A stretch of DNA of 15,113 nucleotides, taken from contig CAAFQM010000276.1 of NCBI GenBank assembly GCA_900765105.1, positions 1 to 15,113 on the forward strand. Direction: 5' to 3'. Source of the DNA: an uncultured Faecalibacterium sp. GTDB taxonomy: Bacteria; Bacillota; Clostridia; Oscillospirales; Ruminococcaceae. A program made the translations under genes and the position numbers. Positions 7,699 through 14,313 of this stretch are shown here, one piece after another. The stretch's first letter is position 1, and each line of letters begins with the position of its first letter. The notes beneath the pieces were generated by a model that was not told where the DNA came from, did not search any database, and saw only the letters and a program-made list of their open reading frames with translations.

Positions 7699-8848
7699 AC
7701 AAATGCGCTCTCACGAATTCTCTTGCCATACGGTCGCACTCGTACACATCGCTCAGGGTGTAGTCGCCGCCGAAGCTGTCGCTGTCCACCACAGCCTCCA
7801 CCAGACGGCCGATATCCAGAAAGCCGATCTTATCCTCAAGGAACAGCTTCACGGCTTCTTCGTTGGCACCGTTAGCCGCGCAGGGGCCGAGACCGCCCTT
7901 TTTGATGGCCTTTTTGCAGGCCGCAAGGCAGCGGAAAGTCTCATCGTCCGCCACATCGAAGGTGAGCACTTTCAGGGCAGCAAAGTCCAGCTCCGGCACC
8001 ACGCCCGGCACACGCTTGGGGTAGGTCAGTGCATACTGGATGGGGATGCGCATATCCGGCACGCCCAGCTGAGCAATGACCGAATGATCGCTGAACTGCA
8101 CCGCCGAGTGCACGATGCTCTGGCGCTGCACCACGATCTGGATTTTTTCCGGAGGCAGACCGAACAGCCACACCGCCTCGATCAGCTCCAAACCCTTGTT
8201 CATCAAGGTGGCGGAGTCGATGGTGATCTTGGCCCCCATGTTCCAGTTGGGGTGCTTGAGGGCATCCGCCTTGGTCTTGGTGCGCAGTTCCTCGGTTTTC
8301 ATACCGAAGAACGGCCCGCCAGAAGCGGTGAGCAGGATCTTGGTCAGGCTGGGGGCGCTCTCCTTATCCTGCAGGCACTGGAAGATGGCCGAATGCTCGC
8401 TATCCACCGGCAGCAGCTTCACGCCGTGCTTTGCCACGGCCTGCGTGACCAGATGGCCGCCGGTGACAAGGCTCTCCTTGTTGGCAAGGGCCAGATCATG
8501 CCCGCTCTCGATGGCGCACAGGCTGGCACCCAGGCCGGCAATGCCCACCACGCTGTTCAGCACCACATCAGGGCCGTCCAGCGCAGCCAGCTGCTTCAGC
8601 CCTTCCGGGCCGGTCAGCAGCTTCGGCGCATCGGCGCGGCCCGCCAGCTCTGCCGAGAGCTTTTCCGCGGCGGCAGGGTCGGTCATGCAGACATATTTCG
8701 GGTGAAATTCTGCGATCTGCTGCAGGATATTTTCCACATGGCTGTGGGCCGACAGGCCGAACACCTCGTAGCCCTGCGCACGGATCACATCCAGACTCTG
8801 GGTGCCGATGGAACCGGTAGAACCCAGCAGCGTGACTTTTTTCGACAT
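7697..8848 (-). CDS. dxr: 1-deoxy-D-xylulose 5-phosphate reductoisomerase (Dxr/IspC)
   Basis: Cytoplasmic enzyme converting DXP to MEP with NADPH and a divalent metal, the committed step of the MEP pathway and the target of fosmidomycin. Visible motifs are the N-terminal nucleotide-binding loop GSTGSIGTQSL (about 9-19), LANKESLVTGG, metal ligands D149 and E151 in VDSEHSAIFQ, the flexible-loop block LTASGGPFF, and NWNMGAKITIDSATLMNKGLELIEA, which holds the third metal ligand. MRIPIQYALTYP and the C-terminal helical domain complete a full-length protein (383 aa). I chose ATG at 8846-8848 (nine bases after a GGGGG Shine-Dalgarno-like run); a GTG immediately before it (8849-8851) is an equally placed alternative adding one residue. 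The ribosome binding site lies in the short gap after cdsA. The stop codon overlaps the end of the palindromic element, but the protein looks complete. Confidence 0.97.
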   Translation of the reverse strand: MSKKVTLLGSTGSIGTQSLDVIRAQGYEVFGLSAHSHVENILQQIAEFHPKYVCMTDPAAAEKLSAELAGRADAPKLLTGPEGLKQLAALDGPDVVLNSVVGIAGLGASLCAIESGHDLALANKESLVTGGHLVTQAVAKHGVKLLPVDSEHSAIFQCLQDKESAPSLTKILLTASGGPFFGMKTEELRTKTKADALKHPNWNMGAKITIDSATLMNKGLELIEAVWLFGLPPEKIQIVVQRQSIVHSAVQFSDHSVIAQLGVPDMRIPIQYALTYPKRVPGVVPELDFAALKVLTFDVADDETFRCLAACKKAIKKGGLGPCAANGANEEAVKLFLEDKIGFLDIGRLVEAVVDSDSFGGDYTLSDVYECDRMAREFVRAHL

Positions 8849-8874
8849 CACACAGTTCCCCCTTTTTCGTTTTG

Positions 8875-9735
8875 TTAATAGTAGAACACCGCGGTGATCA
8901 CCATGGTCACGAACGGTGCAATGAACATCACACTGTCAAAGCGGTCCAGAATGCCGCCGTGGCCCGGCATGATGGTGCCGTAGTCCTTGATGCCGCACTG
9001 GCGCTTGACCACGCTGGCAAACAGGTCGCCGTAGATACCCAGCACCGCCGCTACACAGCCCAACAGGGCAATGATGACATACATGGACACGCCGATGTTG
9101 GAGCGGGTGAACGCTTCCATGCGGTCGGCTGCCACCGAGTACACCAGCGTGATGATGACGCCAAACACCATGGTGCCCAGCACACCGCCGATGGCACCTT
9201 CCACGGTCTTTTTGGGGCTGACCACCGGGCAGAGTTTGTGCTTGCCGAAGGCGCGGCCCGCAAAGTAGGCGCAGGTGTCTCCGCCCCATGCAAAGCAGAG
9301 GATGAGCAGGATAAAGAACACGGCATCATAGCCGAACTGCTCCACCGGCAGCAGCTCCTTGAGCCGGATGAAGGAGTAGAAGCAGAAGATCACAATGCCC
9401 GAAAACATCAGCAGGCCGCTGGCTTTCTGGTAGCTGATGGTGCCGTTGCGCACCACCAGATAGATGGCGTAAAAGGTGACCAGCACAAAGGACACCGGCA
9501 TGACCAGCGCCCGCATGACCTGATAATTGCTGGTCATGACCAGCAGGGTGTACGGCACCAGCACCGCGTACATGAGCCATTCCTTTTTGCCAAAGCCCAG
9601 TGCATTGTAGATCTCGTGGAGGGCAATGAGCGTAATAGCCGCAATGACCAGATTGAAGATCAGGGTGTTGAAGGTAAACATCACGCCGATCAGGACGATG
9701 ATGCCCACGATTGCAGTGATAACTCGTGTTTTCAT
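8875..9735 (-). CDS. cdsA: Phosphatidate cytidylyltransferase (CDP-diacylglycerol synthase)
   Basis: Integral membrane enzyme that makes CDP-diacylglycerol from CTP and phosphatidic acid, the branch point of phospholipid synthesis. The 286-residue protein is a string of hydrophobic helices, the first at about 4-30. The family block DTCAYFAGRAFGKHK is followed by SPKKTVEGAIGG. The CdsA signature occupies about 241-268, with S241, K244-R245, K250-D251, H259-G260-G261, D264-R265 and D267. The start is ATG at 9733-9735, with AAGGAG nine bases upstream. The frame stays open further up (to 9846), but that extension is Arg-rich, non-membrane and lacks a ribosome binding site. It lies between uppS and dxr, the standard Firmicutes position. 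Confidence 0.96.
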   Translation of the reverse strand: MKTRVITAIVGIIVLIGVMFTFNTLIFNLVIAAITLIALHEIYNALGFGKKEWLMYAVLVPYTLLVMTSNYQVMRALVMPVSFVLVTFYAIYLVVRNGTISYQKASGLLMFSGIVIFCFYSFIRLKELLPVEQFGYDAVFFILLILCFAWGGDTCAYFAGRAFGKHKLCPVVSPKKTVEGAIGGVLGTMVFGVIITLVYSVAADRMEAFTRSNIGVSMYVIIALLGCVAAVLGIYGDLFASVVKRQCGIKDYGTIMPGHGGILDRFDSVMFIAPFVTMVITAVFYY

Positions 9736-9849
9736 AGGTATGTTCTCCTTTGTTCTGCCGGAAAAGCGCCCTTCGCCGTCAGCGCTCTGCAGCCCGAGGA
9801 ACCGCCGGGCCGTCCGGTCCCTGCGCCGTGCACAGGGGTCTTGCATTGT

Positions 9850-10563
9850 TTACAGTCCGCCGAACCGGCGGGAGCGGTGGTTGAATTCCTCAATGGCGGC
9901 ATCCAGATCGTCCCGGGTGAAATCCGGCCACAGGACGTCCATTTCCACCAGTTCAGAGTAGGCCGCCTGCCAGAGCATGAAGTTGGACAGGCGCTTTTCG
10001 CCGCTGGGACGCAGGATGAAATCGGGGTCTTTCTGCCCGGCGGTGTACATTTCATCGCTGAACATCTGCTCGGTGATGTCCTCCGGCTTCAGCTGCCCGG
10101 CGGCAGCCTTTGCAGCCAGCTGCTGCGCCGCACGCACGATCTCCGGTCGGCCGCCGTAGTTGATGGCGATGTTCAGGGTCATGCCGGTCTTGACCGAGGA
10201 CTCCTCTTCCAGCTCGTTCATCAGCTTCTGTAGTTTCGGATCCAGTACCGTGCGGTCGCCCATAAATTTGATGCGGATGTTGCGGTTCTTGTAGTCAAAG
10301 CCCTTGAGCAGGTATTCGCCGAACAGCCGCATGATGGCGTTGACCTCTTCCAGCGGGCGCTTCCAGTTCTCGGTGGAAAACGCATAGAAGTACACTGACG
10401 ACACGCCCAGCTCATCGCAGTAGTCCGCGATATCGCTGAACACCTCTGCACCCTTTTTGTGCCCGGCAGTACGGGGCAGGCCGCGGTTCTTCGCCCAGCG
10501 GCCGTTGCCGTCCATAATGATGCCGATGGAAAGTCCCTCGGCAAATTCTTTCGGATGAGCCAT
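9850..10563 (-). CDS. uppS: Undecaprenyl diphosphate synthase (cis-prenyltransferase)
   Basis: Soluble, membrane-associated enzyme that condenses eight isopentenyl-PP units onto farnesyl-PP to make the C55 lipid carrier used for peptidoglycan and other wall polymers. The 237 residues contain the family blocks in order: IIMDGNGRWA (catalytic D18), AGHKKGAE, FYAFSTENWKRP, NIAINYGGRPEI and RPSGEKRLSNFMLWQ (R185, E189, R191 region), then the C-terminal DVLWPDF. The position normally His just before the MDGNGRWA block (HVAIIMDG in E. coli) is Ser here. I chose ATG at 10561-10563 because GGGAGG precedes it at about 5-nt spacing; an in-frame ATG 48 bases upstream lies inside the terminator-like hairpin after frr. 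It sits next to cdsA and in the same transcript as dxr and ispG, which supply its precursors. Confidence 0.96.
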   Translation of the reverse strand: MAHPKEFAEGLSIGIIMDGNGRWAKNRGLPRTAGHKKGAEVFSDIADYCDELGVSSVYFYAFSTENWKRPLEEVNAIMRLFGEYLLKGFDYKNRNIRIKFMGDRTVLDPKLQKLMNELEEESSVKTGMTLNIAINYGGRPEIVRAAQQLAAKAAAGQLKPEDITEQMFSDEMYTAGQKDPDFILRPSGEKRLSNFMLWQAAYSELVEMDVLWPDFTRDDLDAAIEEFNHRSRRFGGL

Positions 10564-10596
10564 TGTTCCCTCCCGGCAGCCTGCGCCGCCTTTAAT

Positions 10597-10628
10597 AAAA
10601 GTGCCGCGCACCTCTCAGCGCACGGCAC
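10597..10628 (-). terminator. Terminator-like hairpin between frr and uppS
   Basis: Read on the minus strand, GTGCCGTGCGC pairs with GTGCGCGGCAC over 11 bp (two G-U pairs) around a 6-nt loop, followed directly by TTTTATT. This has the form of an intrinsic terminator 25 bp after the frr stop. I see no convincing promoter in the 33 bp between it and the uppS start, so it probably lets part of the transcription through and reduces the downstream genes relative to pyrH-frr. Confidence 0.6.
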
Positions 10629-10653
10629 CCTGGGTCGATCGCATCTGCGCAGA

Positions 10654-11208
10654 TCAGACGGACATGATCTCCTTCTGCTTTTCTTCCACAGCAGCGTCGA
10701 TGTTCTTGATATACTTGTCGGTCAGCTTCTGGACATCCTCTTCCATGGTCTTCTGGCTGTCCTCGGTCAGCTCACCGGCCTTCTTCATGGCCTTGGCCTT
10801 GTCCATAGCCTCACGGCGGATATTGCGTACCGCCACCTTGGCGTCCTCGCCCAGCTTGGAGACCTCCTTGGCCAGCTGCTTGCGGCGCTCCTCGGTGGGA
10901 GCCGGGAAGTTCAGGCGGATGGTCTGGCCGTCATCGATGGGGTTGATGCCCACGTCGCTGGCCATGATGGCCTTGCTGATGGCACGCAGCAGGGTGCGGT
11001 CCCACGGGGTGATAGTCAGGGTGCGGGCTTCGCTCACAGCCACGGAAGCCACCTGCTGAATGGGAGTGGGTGCACCGTAGTAGTCCACGGTGACCTTATC
11101 CAGCACAGCGGGGTTTGCGCGGCCTGCGCGCACAGCGGCCAGCTCGCGGCCCAGATGCTCGACCGAACTCTTCATCTTGTCTTCGTAAACCTTGGTGTTG
11201 CTGCTCAT
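10654..11208 (-). CDS. frr: Ribosome recycling factor
   Basis: RRF acts with EF-G to split post-termination ribosomes in the cytoplasm. The 184 residues are the family norm (~185). The whole fold is recognisable: an N-terminal helix with LAAVRAGRANPAVLDKV, the beta-domain start VDYYGAPTPIQQVASV, TITPWDR, NPIDDGQTIRLNFPAPTEERR, and the long C-terminal helices ending in EEKQKEIMSV. The ATG at 11206-11208 has AGGAG nine bases upstream. The stop is TGA; a 12-bp perfect palindrome (10643-10654) touches it. It follows pyrH by 83 bp, a pairing conserved across most bacteria. Confidence 0.98.
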   Translation of the reverse strand: MSSNTKVYEDKMKSSVEHLGRELAAVRAGRANPAVLDKVTVDYYGAPTPIQQVASVAVSEARTLTITPWDRTLLRAISKAIMASDVGINPIDDGQTIRLNFPAPTEERRKQLAKEVSKLGEDAKVAVRNIRREAMDKAKAMKKAGELTEDSQKTMEEDVQKLTDKYIKNIDAAVEEKQKEIMSV

Positions 11209-11291
11209 TGTGGTAGTCTCCTGTTCCTTTTTATCTCACAGCAGGGCAAAACGCCTGCCTTTTGTGTAACTGTATGCGGGATGCCGGGGTT

Positions 11292-12002
11292 TCAGCCCTC
11301 GTACACCAGCGTACCCACGTTCTCGCCCTGCACAGCGCGGGCAATGTTGTCCGGGTCGGCCAGATCAAACACGAGGATGGGCAGCTTGTTGTCGCGGCAC
11401 AGGGTAGCTGCGGTGCCGTCCATGACGGCCAGCTGGTCTTCCAGCACCTTGGTAAAGGTGAGAGTATCGTACTTCTTTGCGTCGGGGTACTTGTGGGGGT
11501 CCTTGTCGTAAACGCCATCCACCATGGTTGCCTTGAACATCACATCGGCACTCACCTCGACGGCACGCAGAGCCGTGGCCGTGTCGGTGGAGAAGAAGGG
11601 GTTGCCGGTGCCGCCGCCGAACACGGCGATCTTGCCCTCATCCATGGCGCGCAGGGCGTCCTTGCGGGTAAAGGGCTGCGCCACCTGCGGCATGGTGATG
11701 GAGGTGAACACCTCAGTGGGCACGCCCAGCTGCTCCAGCTTGTCGGAGACGGCCAGTGCATTCATCACCGTTGCCAGCATTCCGATCTTGTCGGCCAGAG
11801 TGCGTTCCATCTTGCCGCTGGAACGGCCGCGCCAGAAGTTGCCGCCGCCCACAACGATGCCGATCTGAACGCCCAGATCGTGTGCCTTCTTCACGCCGCC
11901 GCAGATTGCATCCATGGTAGGCTCGTCAAAGCCCATGCCCTTCTCGCCGCCGAGAGCCTCGCCGCTGATCTTGAGCAGAATACGCTGATATTTCAATGCC
12001 AT
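11292..12002 (-). CDS. pyrH: UMP kinase
   Basis: Cytoplasmic hexameric enzyme that phosphorylates UMP to UDP with ATP, an early step of pyrimidine nucleotide supply and usually allosterically controlled by GTP and UTP. The 236-residue protein shows the amino acid kinase fold: LLKISGEALGG at about 9-19, the glycine loop VVGGGNFWRGR at 50-60, then FGGGTGNPFFSTDTA, and the ATP-site block MVDGVYDKDP. The ATG at 12000-12002 has a modest AGGTGG ten bases upstream. It is the first gene of the minus-strand train, with a strong promoter about 60 bp upstream. In many Firmicutes rpsB and tsf precede it; here a tRNA gene on the other strand occupies that place, so the train starts at pyrH. Confidence 0.98.
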   Translation of the reverse strand: MALKYQRILLKISGEALGGEKGMGFDEPTMDAICGGVKKAHDLGVQIGIVVGGGNFWRGRSSGKMERTLADKIGMLATVMNALAVSDKLEQLGVPTEVFTSITMPQVAQPFTRKDALRAMDEGKIAVFGGGTGNPFFSTDTATALRAVEVSADVMFKATMVDGVYDKDPHKYPDAKKYDTLTFTKVLEDQLAVMDGTAATLCRDNKLPILVFDLADPDNIARAVQGENVGTLVYEG

Positions 12003-12064
12003 AATCCAAACACCACCTGTATTTTATCTTCCGCCGGGAGACCCCCGACATTTTACTCTAGCTT

Positions 12065-12093
12065 ATTTTACAATAAAACGCGCATAAAGTAAA
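12065..12093 (-). promoter_or_regulatory. Sigma-A-type promoter of the pyrH-polC gene train
   Basis: On the minus strand TTTACT (12088-12093) and TAAAAT (12065-12070) are separated by exactly 17 bp (consensus TTGACA/TATAAT). Transcription would start near 12058, giving a leader of about 56 nt before pyrH. The surroundings are AT-rich. No repressor site or riboswitch is evident in the short leader. Confidence 0.7.
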
Positions 12094-12221
12094 CAGGAAA
12101 TCTGCCCTGAAATTCGGAAGCTTTTATGAACGGGCACTTTTATTTTACCAGACCGGTGCGCAGATGCATAGCCGTTTCCGGATTCCTTTGCCGCTGTTTC
12201 GCCCCGCACGAAAAATTGTGC

Positions 12222-12250
12222 TGGACATTTGTGCCGGAACATGCTATAAT
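12222..12250 (+). promoter_or_regulatory. Extended -10 promoter of the tRNA-Gly gene
   Basis: TGGACA (12222-12227), a 17-bp spacer, and a perfect TATAAT (12245-12250) preceded by TG one base away (12242-12243). The expected start near 12257 is only about 7 nt before the mature tRNA 5' end, leaving a very short RNase P leader. Confidence 0.85.
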
Positions 12251-12263
12251 ATCGCTTGTGAAT

Positions 12264-12338
12264 GCGGGCATCGTACATCGGCTAGTATATCAGCCTTCCA
12301 AGCTGAGGAGGTGGGTTCGATTCCCATTGCCCGCTCCA
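12264..12338 (+). tRNA. tRNA-Gly (anticodon TCC)
   Basis: The 75-nt gene folds as a complete cloverleaf: acceptor stem GCGGGCA with TGCCCGC, D stem GTAC/GTAT, anticodon stem TCAGC/GCTGA with loop CTTCCAA (anticodon TCC, reading GGA/GGG), and T stem GTGGG/CCCAT with loop TTCGATT. The discriminator is T, and the CCA end is encoded at 12336-12338. It is a single-gene unit with its own promoter and terminator. Confidence 0.97.
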
Positions 12339-12341
12339 TCT

Positions 12342-12380
12342 AAAAAGAGCGCTGGTTCGTTAAGAACCAGCGCTCTTTTT
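12342..12380 (+). terminator. Strong terminator of the tRNA-Gly transcript
   Basis: A 17-bp perfect inverted repeat (12342-12358 with 12364-12380) around a 5-nt loop, ending in TTTTTCTTTCC and starting 3 bases after the CCA end. The stem begins with AAAAA, so it could also terminate transcription arriving from the right. Confidence 0.92.
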
Positions 12381-12448
12381 CTTTCCTTGGTTACACTTTT
12401 GGCCTACTTTTTTATTTTTGACTCTGAAAACACATCTGAACTGCGCCA

Positions 12449-12484
12449 AAAAGCACCGCGGTTCTTCGGAACCGCGGTGCTTTT
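12449..12484 (-). terminator. Bidirectional terminator after the MBL/beta-CASP gene
   Basis: A 16-bp perfect stem (12449-12464 with 12469-12484) starts nine bases after the stop of the minus-strand MBL gene. Read on the minus strand it is followed by a T run (AAAAA at 12448-12452 on the plus strand). On the plus strand the loop is TTCG closed by C-G, the very stable UUCG tetraloop, and it ends in TTTTG, so it can also back up the tRNA terminator. Confidence 0.85.
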
Positions 12485-12492
12485 GTTTTATC

Positions 12493-14100
12493 TTAACGAT
12501 CCCACTTGTCGCACAGGGCGTTGATCTGGTCGGCAAATTTTGCCAGATCTTTGTTTGTACCGCCCTCGTTGTGCTCGATGACCCGCAACAGCCGCTTGCC
12601 GGCGCTGACCAGCCGCTGGAACACGCTGGCAGCGCGGCTCTGGCCTTCGCTGACGCGGTGTTCAATGCGGACTTTCGCGCCCTCCTGCAGGCAGACCGCA
12701 CCTTCCGCGCCGATAGCCCACTGCGCCCCGTTGTAGGGTGCACAGGCCGTAAAGCCCTCGCCGGTCAGGGTGTCCACGAAGGTGTTTTCCACTTCATCCT
12801 CGCCATGGATGACGAACACCCGCTTCGGCTTCTGCTCAAAAGAGTTCACCCAGCGCAGCAGCCCTTCGCGGTCGGCGTGGCCGGACATACCGGTCAGCTG
12901 GCACAGTTCGGCCTGTACCTCGATCGGTTCACCGAACAGCTTTACCGTCGCTGCGCCTTCCAGCAGGGTGCGCCCCAGCGTGCCCACGGCCTGATAGCCC
13001 ACAAACAGGATGGTGCACTCGGGCCGCCACAGGTTGTGCTTGAGGTGGTGGCGGATGCGTCCCGCTTCGCACATGCCGCTGGCCGACAAGATCACTTTCG
13101 GCACCCGGTCAGAGTTGATCATGCGGGATTCGTCGCTGGTCACGGCCACCCGCAGCCCCGGGAAGGTGATGGGGTCGATGCCTTTTTCCAGCAGCGCCCG
13201 GGTCTCTGCGTCAAAGCAGTCCGGGTCGGTATCCTTGAAGATGCGGGTCGCTTCGATGGCCAGCGGACTGTCGAGATACACCGGGAAATTGCCGTGCCCC
13301 TTGACCAGACCTTTTTCCTTGATCTCACGGATAAAGTAGAGCATCTCCTGCGTGCGGCCCACTGCAAAGCTGGGAATGACCACATTGCCGCCCCGGTCGA
13401 AGGTGCGCTGCAAAATTTTCGTCAGCTCCGCCACATAGTCCGGCTTCGGGCCATGGCTGCGGTCGCCGTAGGTGGACTCCATAAACGCATAGTCCGCATC
13501 TTTGATGTATTCCGGGTCCTTGATGATGGGCTGGTCCAGATTGCCGATATCGCCCGAGAATACCAGCTTGGTCGTGGTTTCGCCCTCGGTGATCCACAGC
13601 TCGATGCTGGCCGAACCCAGCAGATGCCCCACGTCCACGAATCGCACCTCGATGCCCGGGGCCAGCTCCACACGCTTTGCATAGTCCACACCAACAAACA
13701 GTTTCAGGGCCGCTTCGGCATCCTGCACCGTATACATGGGTTCCACCGGCTCTGCACCGGAGCGCTTCCCCTTGCGGTTTTTCCACTCAGCTTCAAATTC
13801 CTGAATGTGCGCAGAGTCCCGCAGCATGATACCGCACAGCTCCACTGTGGGGTTCGTGGCGTAGATCTTTCCCCGGAAGCCGTTGCGCGCCAGCAGCGGC
13901 AGCTGACCGGTGTGGTCGATATGGGCATGGGTGACCAGCACCCAGTCGATCTCGCCGGGTGCCACCGGGATAGGCTGGTTCTCGTAGACATCCTTGCCCT
14001 GCTCCATACCGCAGTCGATGAGGAACCTCTGCCCGGCTGCCTCGATCAATGTGCAGCTGCCGGTAACTTCGTGGTTCGCACCCAGAAACGTGATCTTCAT
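12493..14100 (-). CDS. Metallo-beta-lactamase/beta-CASP protein, probable RNA-processing nuclease
   Basis: A 535-residue protein of the YSH1/CPSF-like class. The MBL motifs are visible: HAHIDH at 58-63, H159 in VGHLLGSASIE, D184 in FSGDIG, H408 in GMSGHADREG, and H432 in VIHGEDE. Together they form a two-zinc site as in RNA endo/exonucleases. The beta-CASP insertion lies between about 190 and 390 (MESTYGDRSHG; SASGMCEAGRIRHHL). After residue ~450 there is a charged C-terminal tail of about 80 residues, predicted helical, which I do not recognise. The start is ATG at 14098-14100 with GGAGGTG about 6 bases upstream; the frame extends further (to 14187) only through promoter DNA. No membrane segment or signal peptide is seen. 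It is a single gene between its own promoter and terminator, divergent from typA. RNA as substrate is inferred from the family; its exact target is unknown. Confidence 0.88.
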   Translation of the reverse strand: MKITFLGANHEVTGSCTLIEAAGQRFLIDCGMEQGKDVYENQPIPVAPGEIDWVLVTHAHIDHTGQLPLLARNGFRGKIYATNPTVELCGIMLRDSAHIQEFEAEWKNRKGKRSGAEPVEPMYTVQDAEAALKLFVGVDYAKRVELAPGIEVRFVDVGHLLGSASIELWITEGETTTKLVFSGDIGNLDQPIIKDPEYIKDADYAFMESTYGDRSHGPKPDYVAELTKILQRTFDRGGNVVIPSFAVGRTQEMLYFIREIKEKGLVKGHGNFPVYLDSPLAIEATRIFKDTDPDCFDAETRALLEKGIDPITFPGLRVAVTSDESRMINSDRVPKVILSASGMCEAGRIRHHLKHNLWRPECTILFVGYQAVGTLGRTLLEGAATVKLFGEPIEVQAELCQLTGMSGHADREGLLRWVNSFEQKPKRVFVIHGEDEVENTFVDTLTGEGFTACAPYNGAQWAIGAEGAVCLQEGAKVRIEHRVSEGQSRAASVFQRLVSAGKRLLRVIEHNEGGTNKDLAKFADQINALCDKWDR

Positions 14101-14130
14101 AAAAACACCTCCGGTCTGTTTTCTGCTCTT

Positions 14131-14139
14131 AGTATAGCA
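14131..14139 (-). promoter_or_regulatory. Probable extended -10 promoter of the MBL/beta-CASP gene
   Basis: On the minus strand TGCTATACT (a TG-n extended -10, TATACT at 14131-14136) lies about 30 bp before the start codon. No good -35 is seen at 16-18 bp, which fits an extended -10 promoter. The imperfect G/C-rich dyad at about 14167-14202 lies just upstream and could be an operator, but this is only suggestive. Confidence 0.5.
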
Positions 14140-14221
14140 TATTTTAAAGGTACACGCCGCACAAATCGCGCAGCTTTTCTCGGGCATTGTGCCGAAAGCG
14201 CGAAAAAATTTTTATACAATC

Positions 14222-14249
14222 TTGACAAACCACCCCATTCTGTTATAAA
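14222..14249 (+). promoter_or_regulatory. Sigma-A-type promoter of typA
   Basis: A perfect TTGACA (14222-14227), a 16-bp spacer, and TATAAA (14244-14249) with an upstream TG (14241-14242). The transcript would start near 14256, leaving a leader of about 58 nt. Confidence 0.85.
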
Positions 14250-14313
14250 CTTAGGTTTGTATGACGTTCGTTCGTATTTTATGAGTTTACAATATTAGAG
14301 AGGTTGAAATTTT

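Noticed and set aside
9736..9846. 37-residue N-terminal extension of CdsA
   Set aside because: Arg-rich, non-membrane, no ribosome binding site; ATG at 9735 has AAGGAG and begins directly with the first membrane helix.
11209..11291. Terminator between pyrH and frr
   Set aside because: Only a 5-bp stem is possible and no T run follows on the minus strand.
12321..12400. tRNA-Gly 3' end as an integration attachment site
   Set aside because: No integrase, no direct repeat of the tRNA end and no foreign genes in the window.
14101..14187. Upstream start for the MBL protein
   Set aside because: It would place coding sequence over the likely -10 element and ignore the near-perfect GGAGGTG before 14100.
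12418..14298. 626-codon plus-strand frame opposite the MBL gene
   Set aside because: Starts before a strong terminator, has no family resemblance, and is in reverse register with a well-supported gene.
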